This document shows positions 8,814-16,732 of a DNA stretch of 40,667 nt, one piece after another; within the stretch, counting starts at the first letter, position 1, and every line of letters starts with the position of its first letter. The stretch covers positions 1 to 40,667 of the forward strand of contig NZ_JACOGK010000027.1 of the NCBI RefSeq assembly GCF_014269395.1. Direction: 5' to 3'. The position numbers were made by a program, and so were the translations under genes. The notes below the pieces were generated by a model. It saw only the letters and a program-made list of their open reading frames with translations. It had not been told where the DNA came from and did not search any database. This DNA is from Megasphaera hominis. Its GTDB lineage: Bacteria; Bacillota; Negativicutes; Veillonellales; Megasphaeraceae.

Positions 8814-8899
8814 TGTTTCACATATAGATAATATACATTTACTTGAAACAAATTTCAATAAAAAGTAAAAAGAGACCAGGGATTAGCAAGGCTGAAACA
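8814..8899. promoter_or_regulatory. Three TGAAACA/TGTTTCA repeats, candidate operator of the PrpR-like regulator
   Basis: TGTTTCA (8814-8820), TGAAACA (8844-8850) and TGAAACA (8893-8899) are exact copies or reverse complements within 86 bases. The middle one is part of a palindrome TTGAAA-N4-TTTCAA (8843-8858) and lies between the -35 and -10 of the regulator promoter. The third sits just upstream of a TATAAT at 8907-8912 facing the hydratase operon, which has no good -35. This layout fits autorepression plus activation of the operon, which is inference. Confidence 0.5.
8830..8858 (-). promoter_or_regulatory. Promoter of the PrpR-like regulator gene
   Basis: On the minus strand TTGAAA (8853-8858), a 17-base spacer and TATATT (8830-8835) make a good sigma-A promoter about 100 bases before the GTG start. 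Confidence 0.6.
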
Positions 8900-8961
8900 T
8901 TATCCGTATAATGATAGCCATCAAGAGAATCCAGAGATGTGAAAAAAGGAGTGTACAGAAG

Positions 8962-10089
8962 ATGAACAAATCTATATGGCAGGAACTGTGCAGCCGCAGT
9001 GCAGGGGATGTCTGTCAGCTGGCAGTTGATTATTGCATCATCACCGACCGGGAACATACAGAACTGATCACAGCCGTACAGGAACTGGCTTTGCAGGATA
9101 AAAACAAGGTCCTCGTTACGATCGATCACGATACACCTAACAGTACGATTGAAGTCGGCGCCAACCAGCGCCAGCTTATTAACTGGGCCGTAAAAGAAGG
9201 CCTTTCTATGGAAAAATGCCGCGGTGTCGGTTACTTGCGCTACATCGAGCACTATGCACAGCCGGGCCAGCTGGTCGTTGGTACAGGCACTCACGTAGCC
9301 GGCCTCGGCGCTGCCGGTGTCCTGGGCCTCACCGTGACCGATGCAGCCCTTCTGGACGTCCTGAAGACAGGTACCCTGACCGTTACGGTACCACAGGTTT
9401 TGACTGTAGCCATCGAAGGCGCCTTGGCAGACAGCGTCATGACGCAGGATGCTGCCCTCCTTTTGGTACAGGCTCTTGAAAAGGCCGGTGTCCGTGGAAA
9501 ATTGGTGCTCCTTCAGGATAGCGACAGTACGCTGAGCCTGGACCAGCGCTATGATTTGTGCCACCTCATGCAGGCAGCAGGTGTCCTGAGCGCCGCCTTT
9601 ATGGATACAGCCGCTACGGCAGATGTAGTCTTTTCCTTAGACGATGTCCGTCCTGTAACGGCCCTGCCCGGTGCTCTCGAAAACGTCCGGGCTCTGGCAG
9701 ATATGCAGGGAATCAAGGTCAATGAAGTCTTCCTCGGTGGCTGCCGTGGTGGTAAGCTCGAAGACTTGCGTGCGGCAGCAGACGTCCTGCGCGGCCAGAA
9801 GGTAGCCTACCGCGTCCGTCTCCTCGTCGCCCCGGCTACGAGTGATATTTACATCCAGGCCTTGCGTGAAGGACTTATCGATGTCTTCCTCGATTGCGGT
9901 GCCGTCGTCATGAACCAGGGCTGCAGTGCCTGCTGGGGCAAAGCCCAGGGTACGCTCGATAAAGGCGAAGTCATGGTTTCCACAGGCTCGTATAACTACG
10001 CCGGCTGCTGTGGCGACAAGGAAGCTAGCGTATATCTCGTATCGCCTGTAAGCGCAGCCAAGGCAGCTGTGACGGGCGTACTGGCATAG
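8962..10089 (+). CDS. Degenerate LeuC/aconitase-family large subunit
   Basis: This 375-residue protein aligns along its length with isopropylmalate-dehydratase-type large subunits and keeps all three Fe-S cysteines (C261 in GGCRGGKLEDL, C321 and C324 in CSACWG). Other active-site motifs differ. GSCTNGR has become GGCRGGK. DSHTTTYGA has become TGTHVAGLG, keeping only His111. The carboxylate-binding arginines of the NRNFxGR loop are missing (SYNYAGCC near 343-350). It may still bind a 4Fe-4S cluster, but normal aconitase-type catalysis is doubtful. It could be a structural partner of the canonical subunit two genes downstream, or an enzyme for another substrate. ATG 8962 follows AAGGAG at 10 bases. 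It is the first gene of a five-gene operon. Confidence 0.8.
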   Translation: MNKSIWQELCSRSAGDVCQLAVDYCIITDREHTELITAVQELALQDKNKVLVTIDHDTPNSTIEVGANQRQLINWAVKEGLSMEKCRGVGYLRYIEHYAQPGQLVVGTGTHVAGLGAAGVLGLTVTDAALLDVLKTGTLTVTVPQVLTVAIEGALADSVMTQDAALLLVQALEKAGVRGKLVLLQDSDSTLSLDQRYDLCHLMQAAGVLSAAFMDTAATADVVFSLDDVRPVTALPGALENVRALADMQGIKVNEVFLGGCRGGKLEDLRAAADVLRGQKVAYRVRLLVAPATSDIYIQALREGLIDVFLDCGAVVMNQGCSACWGKAQGTLDKGEVMVSTGSYNYAGCCGDKEASVYLVSPVSAAKAAVTGVLA

Positions 10090-10101
10090 GAGGAGAAGAT
10101 T

Positions 10102-10599
10102 ATGGAAAAGGTATTTGAAGGAAAAGTCTGGAAACTGGGCGACGATATCGATACGGATATCATCATCCCTACACAGTGGGTTACCTTGGATACAATGGAA
10201 GAGTTGAAAACCCACATTTTCGAACCCCTCCGGCCGGAGCTGGCAGCATCTATCCGGCCTGGCGACATCATCGTAGCCGGCAATAACTTCGGCTGCGGCT
10301 CGTCGCGTGAACAAGCGCCGGAAGGCTTGAGCGCCCTCAAGATCAGCTGCATTATTGCCAAGTCCTTTGCCCGTATTTTCTTCCGCAATGCCATTAATAA
10401 CGGCCTCTTGCTCATCGAATGTCCGAATTTGCCCGACCATTGTGAAGAAGGCGACACCGTGCGCGTTGAAATCAACCACTGCATCTATTGTAACGGCAAG
10501 GAATACGCTATTCCCTCCATGCCGGACAACCTCTTTGAGATCATCAAAGACGGCGGCCTGGTCAAGCATATGCAGAAGCTCAATCATCTAAAACAGTAG
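10102..10599 (+). CDS. LeuD/HacB-type small subunit of an aconitase-family hydro-lyase
   Basis: This 165-residue swivel-domain subunit shows DDIDTDIIIPTQWVT at residues 14-28 and NNFGCGSSREQAP at 61-73, the loop that brings the catalytic serine and arginine (SSR, 67-69) to the active site. Most relatives read SSREHAP; here His is replaced by Gln71. The loop after IIP, known to set substrate choice between isopropylmalate and homoaconitate enzymes, reads TQWVTLD rather than the RYL-type sequence of LeuD, which suggests a different substrate. AGGAGG precedes the ATG. It starts 12 bases after the degenerate large subunit and 12 bases before the canonical one, so it could pair with either. Confidence 0.88.
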   Translation: MEKVFEGKVWKLGDDIDTDIIIPTQWVTLDTMEELKTHIFEPLRPELAASIRPGDIIVAGNNFGCGSSREQAPEGLSALKISCIIAKSFARIFFRNAINNGLLLIECPNLPDHCEEGDTVRVEINHCIYCNGKEYAIPSMPDNLFEIIKDGGLVKHMQKLNHLKQ

Positions 10600-10611
10600 G
10601 AGGCGGAGAAG

Positions 10612-11865
10612 ATGGGACATACATTAGCAGAAAAAATCCTCATTCATAATACAGGTGTAGCAGACTGCAAGCCCGGCGATATCGTCATTTCGCATCCGGA
10701 CTGCGTCATGTTTCACGATATTTATACAACCAACGTCTATCGCAAATTCAAGGAAATGGGTTTTACCAAGGTCTGGGATAAGGATAAAGTAGTCATCATG
10801 TTCGATCACCTCATCCCGACGTGCCTGCCCCTCGATGCGGATCATATGAAGCACGGCTACGATTTTGCTGAACAGTTCGGCGCCAAGCAGGTCCACGTGG
10901 CCGACGGCATTTGCCACCAGCTCATGCCGGAGCTGGGCTATGCCAAACCGGGTGACGTCGTCTTCGTGACGGATTCGCATACGACGACGTACGGTGCGGT
11001 CAGTTGTTTCTCCACCGGCGTGGGCTATACAGAAATGGCTGCTGTCCTGGGTACCGGTGAAATGTGGCTGCGCGTACCGTCGGCCATTAAGATCGAAATC
11101 AACGGCGACCTGCCTCAAGGTGTGACCTCAAAGGATATTGCCTTGCGCGTCCTGGGCGATCTGACCGCTGCCGGTGGTACGTATAAATCCCTTGAATTCT
11201 GCGGCACGACGGTCGATAAACTCACTGTCGACGAACGCCTCACCATTTCCAACATGGCCGTCGAATGCGGCGCCAAGGTTGGCCTCTTTGCACCCAATAA
11301 AGAAACGGCTGCCTACAGCGGCGTCGACTTTGCTGACATTGCCTGGCTTCACTTCGATGACGACGCAGTCTACGAAAAAGTCCTTACCTATAAGGCAGAA
11401 GACTTCGTGCCCTATATTGCGGCTCATCCGTTCGTAGATAACGTCAAACCCCTGTCGGAGCTTGAAGGCATGCGCATCGATGAAGTATTCATCGGCTCCT
11501 GCACGAATGGCCGTATCGAAGATTTGGCGATGGCAGCAGCCATCCTTAAGGGCAAGCACATCGCCCCGGGCGTGAAGCTCCTCATTACGCCGGCTTCACG
11601 GAGTATCTTCAAGGAAGCCATTGCGAAAGGCTACGTGGAAACGCTGGTAGAAGCAGGTGCCATGTTCACCCATCCCTATTGTTCCCTCTGCGAAGGCCGT
11701 AGCGGCGGTCTCCTGTCTGATGGCGAAATACTCCTGGGGACGAATAACCGTAACTTCCTGGGCCGCCTGGGGAGCACGAAAAGCGAGACGTACCTGAGCT
11801 CGCCGGCTGTTGCTGCTGCGTCGGCTGTGACCGGTGTCCTTACCAATCCCGTATCCTTAAAATAA
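10612..11865 (+). CDS. LeuC/HacA-type large subunit of an aconitase-family hydro-lyase
   Basis: This 417-residue protein carries the full active-site set: VTDSHTTTYGA, IGSCTNGRIEDL (C297), PYCSLCEG (C357 and C360) for the 4Fe-4S cluster, and NNRNFLGRLG with both substrate-binding arginines. Together with the small subunit it should form a hydro-lyase/isomerase acting on a hydroxy-dicarboxylic or tricarboxylic acid. Isopropylmalate (leucine synthesis) is not supported, because no leuA or leuB is near and the neighbours are an aldolase, a permease and a PrpR-like regulator. Dimethylmalate, citramalate or a similar acid is possible. AGGAGG lies upstream of ATG 10612. Confidence 0.9.
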   Translation: MGHTLAEKILIHNTGVADCKPGDIVISHPDCVMFHDIYTTNVYRKFKEMGFTKVWDKDKVVIMFDHLIPTCLPLDADHMKHGYDFAEQFGAKQVHVADGICHQLMPELGYAKPGDVVFVTDSHTTTYGAVSCFSTGVGYTEMAAVLGTGEMWLRVPSAIKIEINGDLPQGVTSKDIALRVLGDLTAAGGTYKSLEFCGTTVDKLTVDERLTISNMAVECGAKVGLFAPNKETAAYSGVDFADIAWLHFDDDAVYEKVLTYKAEDFVPYIAAHPFVDNVKPLSELEGMRIDEVFIGSCTNGRIEDLAMAAAILKGKHIAPGVKLLITPASRSIFKEAIAKGYVETLVEAGAMFTHPYCSLCEGRSGGLLSDGEILLGTNNRNFLGRLGSTKSETYLSSPAVAAASAVTGVLTNPVSLK

Positions 11866-11881
11866 AGAAAAGCGAGGCTTT

Positions 11882-12502
11882 ATGATGACTTTTTTAAAGA
11901 CAGATTGGGACAACGTATCTTCTACATCCTTGTCCGATGCCATGCATGGCTTACAGACCATGGACAGCTGTATTCAGCCCTTGAACCGCCGTATGTGTGT
12001 GGCCGGGCCGGCTTTTACGGTACAAATCGTTCAAAATGACTGTGCCGTCGTCTTTCAGGCCTTGCGCGATGCTGCGCCGGGCAGCGTCTTGGTCATTGCC
12101 GCCAACGGCACGACAGACGTAGCCTTTTTTGGCGAAATTGTCGTGGCCATTGCCAAGGAAAAGGGCCTTGCCGGTATCGTCATCGATGGCTGTGCCCGCG
12201 ACAGCCTGGCCTTGAGCCAGAATGATTTCCCCGTATTTGTGAAAGGTATCGTACCGAGAATTCCGGCCCGTGTCTTTCTGGGAGAAGTACAAAAGGATGT
12301 ACAATGTGGCGGCGTTCTCGTCCGGCCTGGTGACATTGTCTTTGGCGACGCGGACGGTGTCGTTATTATCCCTCAGGAACAACAAGCCCCTGTCTTGGCT
12401 AAGGCACAGGCAAAAGAAAAATTAGACCAGTGGAAAATGGAACACCTCTTACATGATCCGGAAGCACTGGAAAAGTTTTTGACTGACACGTGCACGCCGT
12501 AA
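11882..12502 (+). CDS. RraA/HMG-aldolase family protein, likely pyruvate-releasing aldolase
   Basis: This 206-residue protein has the RraA-like swivelling beta/alpha fold with the conserved substrate loop FFGE (G84, E85) and the catalytic segment GIVIDGCARD (D102, R106, D107). In 4-hydroxy-4-methyl-2-oxoglutarate aldolases the Arg and the Asp near it bind substrate and metal. These enzymes cleave 4-hydroxy-2-oxo acids to pyruvate and can decarboxylate oxaloacetate. The RNase E inhibitor RraA lacks these residues, so an enzyme is the better reading. In this operon it would act after the hydratase, splitting its product into pyruvate and a second acid. ATG codons at 11882 and 11885 are both possible; the ribosome binding site (GCGAGG) is weak. 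Confidence 0.8.
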   Translation: MMTFLKTDWDNVSSTSLSDAMHGLQTMDSCIQPLNRRMCVAGPAFTVQIVQNDCAVVFQALRDAAPGSVLVIAANGTTDVAFFGEIVVAIAKEKGLAGIVIDGCARDSLALSQNDFPVFVKGIVPRIPARVFLGEVQKDVQCGGVLVRPGDIVFGDADGVVIIPQEQQAPVLAKAQAKEKLDQWKMEHLLHDPEALEKFLTDTCTP

Positions 12503-12553
12503 TTGTCCGGCAATGTATTGCTATTCTTGCACTTATAGAAGGAGAAATGAACA

Positions 12554-13555
12554 ATGAATTATATCGTACGAGAAATTCCTTGCCTGCTTTTCCGCAAGAT
12601 TCCTGCAGCAGCCATGATTATTCCTATGTTTTTGTCTATCATTTTCAATGCCCTGTTCCCTGACTTCGTGAAGATTGGCAGCCTTACGACGGCCATTTTC
12701 TCTAAGTCAGCCGTGGTACCTCTGACGGCAGCGGTTCTCTTTTTTGCCGGGACACAGCTGAAAATCAACGAAGCGCCGGCAGCCTTTAAACGGGGCGGCG
12801 TCCTCTTGGTGACGAAATTTATCGTCGGCTATGCCATCGGTACGCTCTTCAGTGCCACCTTTGGCAGTATCGGCATCCTGGGCATTTCTACGCTGGCTGT
12901 CTTTACGGCCCTTTTGAGCTCAAACGGTTCTATTTATTTGGCCATTGCCAGTGAATATGGCGACGATATCGACCTCGGTGCGTATAGCCTGTTGTCTATC
13001 AAGGACGGCCCCTTTCTGACCATGCTGGCTCTCGGTGCTTCCGGAGCTTCTGATATTCCACTCATGGCTCTTTTTGCGACACTGTTCCCCATGATCTTGG
13101 GGATTATCCTGGGCAATATCTGGCCCGGCGTTCGGGGCTATTTCAAGGGCGGCACGAAGGTACTCATTCCTCTCGTCGGGATTTCTGTCGGTTCATCCCT
13201 GAATCTTTCCATGATGTTCCAGGCAGGTGTCGGCGGTGTCATCCTTGGCGTCGTAGCCTTTGCTGTAGGCGGCTTCTTCCTGACCTTGGCAGATAAAGTT
13301 ATTCTCCGCCGCCCCGGTTATGCCGGTGCCGGTCTGGCCTCTGTAGCTGGCAGTGCCGTTGCTACGCCGACGATTGTTTCCAGCGTCGTACCGGGCCTTG
13401 AACAAGCGGCAGCCCTGGCTTCCGTACAGGTCGCTGCTGCTGTTATCGTCACGGCTATCCTTTGCCCCATCCTTTGTTCGTGGACCTTAAAACGCTGGGG
13501 CGCACCGCGGTATCCGAGCGAAACAGTCCCGGAAAAACTGGCAACTGAAAAATAA
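12554..13555 (+). CDS. KdgT-family 2-keto-3-deoxygluconate-type permease
   Basis: This 333-residue membrane protein has about ten hydrophobic segments and the KdgT family start (IPCLLFRKIPAAAMIIPMF), plus SSNGSIYLAI and AGSAVATP in the middle and C-terminal part. KdgT is a proton symporter for 2-keto-3-deoxygluconate. No pectin or uronate genes are near, so this member may carry the acid processed by the upstream hydratase and aldolase. AAGGAG lies upstream of ATG 12554, and the operon ends with a strong terminator at 13574. Confidence 0.87.
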   Translation: MNYIVREIPCLLFRKIPAAAMIIPMFLSIIFNALFPDFVKIGSLTTAIFSKSAVVPLTAAVLFFAGTQLKINEAPAAFKRGGVLLVTKFIVGYAIGTLFSATFGSIGILGISTLAVFTALLSSNGSIYLAIASEYGDDIDLGAYSLLSIKDGPFLTMLALGASGASDIPLMALFATLFPMILGIILGNIWPGVRGYFKGGTKVLIPLVGISVGSSLNLSMMFQAGVGGVILGVVAFAVGGFFLTLADKVILRRPGYAGAGLASVAGSAVATPTIVSSVVPGLEQAAALASVQVAAAVIVTAILCPILCSWTLKRWGAPRYPSETVPEKLATEK

Positions 13556-13573
13556 CATACTCATCATTGCGTA

Positions 13574-13616
13574 AAAAACGCCCGGAAAACCAAATGGTAT
13601 TCCGGGCGTTCTTTTT
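13574..13616. terminator. Bidirectional terminator between the hydratase operon and the nik-like operon
   Basis: AACGCCCGGA (13577-13586) pairs with TCCGGGCGTT (13601-13610), flanked by an A-run on the left and CTTTTT on the right. It lies between two convergent operons. Confidence 0.9.
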
Positions 13617-13640
13617 ACAGGGCAACGCACTATGCCAGGC

Positions 13641-14384
13641 CTATAAGAGAGAATCCAGTAATTCTTTCGTGTAGGCCTCCTGCGGATGCTGGAAAATATC
13701 GGTTGCCGGGCCTTCTTCGACGAGCCGGCCCTGGTGAAGAATGACAATGCGGTCACAGAGGATTTGCGCCAGCCGCAGGTCGTGCGTAATAAAGAGACAG
13801 GTAATGTGATGGCGCCGGCAGGTTTCCCGCAGGAGGCGGACGATTTCCAGACGTGTACTCACATCGAGGGCGCTCGTCGCTTCGTCGCAGAGGAGCAGCT
13901 GGGGCTGCAGGCACAAGGCCCGCAGGATAGCGGCGCGCTGGCATTCGCCGCCGCTTACCTGGTGGGGATAGCGGCGCAATGTTTCCGGTGTCAGCTGGAC
14001 TTCACGGATCAGGCTTTGAAACTGCTCTTCCGGTACCTCCAGGTGGTAGTTATAAAGGCCGGCGCGGACGCTGTGCTCCAAGGTAAAGCGTGGGTGAAAG
14101 GAGCGGAAGGGATTTTGAAAGACCAGCTGGATGTGGCGGTACAATTCACGCCTTTCGCTTTGGGAAAGATGGGTAATGTCCTTTCCTGCAAAGAGAATCT
14201 GCCCGCTGTCGGCTGGTGTAAATTGGCAGATCAGGCGGATGAGGGTGCTCTTTCCGGAGCCGCTTTCCCCGCAGACGCCGGTGATTTCTCCTTCCGTCAG
14301 AGAGAAAGAAAGGTGGTCGACGGCACGGATAGGCCGGGCTGAATGGGTATACTCTTTTACGAGGTCTCTAATTTCCAGAAGCAT
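13641..14384 (-). CDS. nikE: ABC transporter ATPase, NikE/OppF type
   Basis: This 247-residue nucleotide-binding protein has Walker A GESGSGKSTLIR, signature VSGGECQRAAI, Walker B LLLCDEATSALD and the His-loop FITHD. It is the second ATPase of a five-part nickel/peptide importer. A GTG three codons upstream lies inside the Shine-Dalgarno GGGAGGT, so ATG 14382-14384 is chosen. The start overlaps the end of the preceding ATPase gene by 17 bases, which suggests translational coupling. The symbol follows gene order and family; the transported metal or chelate is not proven. Confidence 0.85.
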   Translation of the reverse strand: MLLEIRDLVKEYTHSARPIRAVDHLSFSLTEGEITGVCGESGSGKSTLIRLICQFTPADSGQILFAGKDITHLSQSERRELYRHIQLVFQNPFRSFHPRFTLEHSVRAGLYNYHLEVPEEQFQSLIREVQLTPETLRRYPHQVSGGECQRAAILRALCLQPQLLLCDEATSALDVSTRLEIVRLLRETCRRHHITCLFITHDLRLAQILCDRIVILHQGRLVEEGPATDIFQHPQEAYTKELLDSLL

Positions 14385-15165
14385 GCAGGTCACCTCCCTT
14401 GAGGCCCGATAAGGTAAGCAGCCTTCGTGTGTATTCGGACCGGGGCTGCGCTAAAAGTGAGGCGGCCGGACCATATTCGACGATTTCCCCTGCTTTCAGG
14501 ATGAGCAGGGTGTCAGCCAAAAAGGCGGCTAAACGGATGTCGTGTGTGACCAGGACGATAGCGGTCCTATGATGGCGGCGCAAGCGTAAGAGAGCTTGCG
14601 CCATTTTTTTCTGGGTTACACTGTCGACTGCCGAGGTCGGTTCGTCGGCAAAGAGGAGCCGTGGCGGCTGAATGAGAGAAAAGAGCAGCTCTGCCCGCTG
14701 GATCATACCGCCGGAAAGGTTTTGGGGCCATGTCTTGAGGGCGTCACTGCGTAAGGAGAGAACGGCTGTCCGGTCGGCAAGGACCTGGTCGAATGTGTCC
14801 TTGGGCATGCCGGAAAATCGGGCGGCATCCCAAAGCTGGTCGTAGACCGTGCGCACGGGACAGAAGGAAGACAGGGCATCCTGGAAAAGATACTGCATGT
14901 CCCGGCTCCGTAAGGCCTGCCAGTCAGACGGCCTTTTTAAGGGTACGCCTGCGTAGGCGATTTCGCCGTCTGTACAGGCCAGATCCTGGTCAGGAATGCC
15001 GGCGGCTGTCTTCAATAAGGTTGTTTTGCCACTGCCCGATTCTCCTACGATAATTAGGATTTCCCCTGCTTGTACGTGCCACGAGCAGTGACGGATCAAG
15101 GGCCGTTGGCCGGCCATGATGGTCAGGTCCCGGACGGATAAGAGGGGTGCTGTCGGATTAGCCAT
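14368..15165 (-). CDS. nikD: ABC transporter ATPase, NikD/OppD type
   Basis: This 265-residue ATPase has Walker A GESGSGKTTLLK, signature LSGGMIQRAEL, Walker B LLFADEPTSAVD and LVTHD. Its length is closer to NikD (about 250 residues) than to peptide OppD (over 320), and it lacks the long C-terminal oligopeptide extension. This favours a metal or metal-chelate importer over an oligopeptide one. It begins 21 bases after the binding-protein gene. Confidence 0.85.
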   Translation of the reverse strand: MANPTAPLLSVRDLTIMAGQRPLIRHCSWHVQAGEILIIVGESGSGKTTLLKTAAGIPDQDLACTDGEIAYAGVPLKRPSDWQALRSRDMQYLFQDALSSFCPVRTVYDQLWDAARFSGMPKDTFDQVLADRTAVLSLRSDALKTWPQNLSGGMIQRAELLFSLIQPPRLLFADEPTSAVDSVTQKKMAQALLRLRRHHRTAIVLVTHDIRLAAFLADTLLILKAGEIVEYGPAASLLAQPRSEYTRRLLTLSGLKGGDLHASGN

Positions 15166-15186
15166 AAAAGATACCTCGTTCTTCTA

Positions 15187-16728
15187 TTAGTGTATATCGA
15201 GTTCCGGTGTGATTTCATAATAATCGCACGGATGAGGTGCAAAGCCGGTTACATTCTTTTTCATGACGACGCTCATCTTGAGAAAGGATGCGTAGAAAAC
15301 GGCATCGTCGTTGACAATTTGCTGGCCTATTTCCCGGGCCAGGCGGAACCGTTCCTGCCGGTCAAAGGTATTGTTCAGGCGGTCGATGAGCGCATCGGAT
15401 ACGGGACTGCTGTAATGGCCGTTGTTGTAAGGCTGGCCGGAATAGATCTTGCTCATGAAATAATAACCCGGATCGCCTGTCGGTGCCGTAACGATGGCCT
15501 GGGCGTAAATGTCGTAGGCACCGCGCTTGAGGAAATCCTTGTAGTTATCCGTAGCGTTGACGTCTACTTTGATACCGGCCTTTTTCAGGGATGCCTGGGC
15601 GTATTCTGCTAAAAGGGGCAGCTCCTGCCGTGATGTATACGTGAGCCAGCGGAGGGTCAGGGGCTGGCCGTCTTTGGTTACGTAGCCGTCCCTATCCGTA
15701 TGGGTGTAGCCTGCTTCACGCAGGAGCTCCTTTGCCCGCTCCAGATCATAGGCCGGCCCTTGGACGCCCTGGCCGAAGGGGAATGTATCCGGGAACGGCC
15801 CGGCCGCAACGAGGCCGTTTCCCCGCAAGAGGACGGAGACGAAGTTATCCTTGTCAATGGCCAGACAAATGGCCTGTCGCACGCGCTGGTCCTGCAGGGC
15901 CGGTGTGTCATAGTTCATGGCAGCCTGATAGACACGGCTCGTAGGTGACGAAAGAATCCGGTAAGCACCATTCTTTTCAAAGGCCGGTAAGCTGGCATAG
16001 GGCAGGCCTTGTACGGCATCGAGCTCGCCGCTTTGCATCGCCAGGGTGAGGGTATTGCCGTCGGGAATACTGTAGACTAGGACTTCGTCCAGCTTGGGCT
16101 TTACAGGGCCCCAATAGTTTTCATTCTTTACGAGATGCAGTCCCTGGTCATCGACGCGAACGGCCTTGTACGGACCGGTGCCGATGGCAATGCGGTCGTG
16201 GATGCCGGCGTCGACATCGATGATGGCGCTATAGGGATCGGCCAGATAATTGATGAAGTCCGGCATCTTCTCATGGGAGCGGATAGTGAGTGTCTGGCCG
16301 TCTGCCGTCATGGCGTCGATCTTCAGATCATGAGGCGCCCGGTCGTTGCGGGCCAGAAGATCCTCCAGACAGGCTTTGACGGCCTCTCCGGTCATCTTCT
16401 TGCCGTTAGAAAAGACGACATCGTCGCGGAGCTTGATTTTGATGGTATAGTCGTCGACCTGCTCGTAAGACCGGGCCAGCCAGGGACGAAGGCCCATTTG
16501 GTCGTCGAATTTAAAGAGCGTTTCGCCGACACCGTAGCGGACGGTGCTCCAGCCGCAATACGTATCGTGCGGATCCGTACTGGCATTTTGCATGGCCGGA
16601 CCATAGGCCATGGTGCCGTAATGAAAGACCTTCCCCGTTGCCGCCGGCGCCGTTACGGTGCCGCAGCCGTTTAAGGAAAAGACCAGCAGCAGAGCTACGG
16701 GCAAGGCGAGTAATTGTTTTAGTTTCAT
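15187..16728 (-). CDS. nikA: NikA/OppA-type solute-binding lipoprotein
   Basis: This 513-residue family-5 extracellular binding protein has a lipoprotein signal (hydrophobic stretch to SLNGC, Cys22). Family features include YGVGETLFKFDD near residue 66, IGTGPYKAV and AMNYDTPALQDQRVRQAICLAID. The size fits NikA/CntA. These proteins bind Ni(II) complexed by histidine or an opine-like metallophore and deliver it to the NikBC channel. Family 5 also includes peptide binders, so the ligand is inferred from neighbours: short NikD/E-type ATPases and a divergent gene carrying an InrS-like metal-sensor domain. The order B-C-A-D-E, with the binding protein third, differs from E. coli nikABCDE. Confidence 0.82.
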   Translation of the reverse strand: MKLKQLLALPVALLLVFSLNGCGTVTAPAATGKVFHYGTMAYGPAMQNASTDPHDTYCGWSTVRYGVGETLFKFDDQMGLRPWLARSYEQVDDYTIKIKLRDDVVFSNGKKMTGEAVKACLEDLLARNDRAPHDLKIDAMTADGQTLTIRSHEKMPDFINYLADPYSAIIDVDAGIHDRIAIGTGPYKAVRVDDQGLHLVKNENYWGPVKPKLDEVLVYSIPDGNTLTLAMQSGELDAVQGLPYASLPAFEKNGAYRILSSPTSRVYQAAMNYDTPALQDQRVRQAICLAIDKDNFVSVLLRGNGLVAAGPFPDTFPFGQGVQGPAYDLERAKELLREAGYTHTDRDGYVTKDGQPLTLRWLTYTSRQELPLLAEYAQASLKKAGIKVDVNATDNYKDFLKRGAYDIYAQAIVTAPTGDPGYYFMSKIYSGQPYNNGHYSSPVSDALIDRLNNTFDRQERFRLAREIGQQIVNDDAVFYASFLKMSVVMKKNVTGFAPHPCDYYEITPELDIH

Positions 16729-16732
16729 CGTC

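Noticed and set aside
8732..8851. N-terminal extension of the PrpR-like regulator up to a TTG at 8851.
   Set aside because: It covers the regulator's own promoter, has no ribosome binding site, and the PrpR fold begins after the GTG at 8731.
10102..11865. Annotation as leucine-pathway leuD and leuC.
   Set aside because: No leuA or leuB nearby; the extra large subunit, the aldolase, the permease and the specificity loop point elsewhere.
15190..16674. Plus-strand open frames inside the binding-protein gene.
   Set aside because: They lack ribosome binding sites and family motifs; the minus-strand NikA-type protein is clear.
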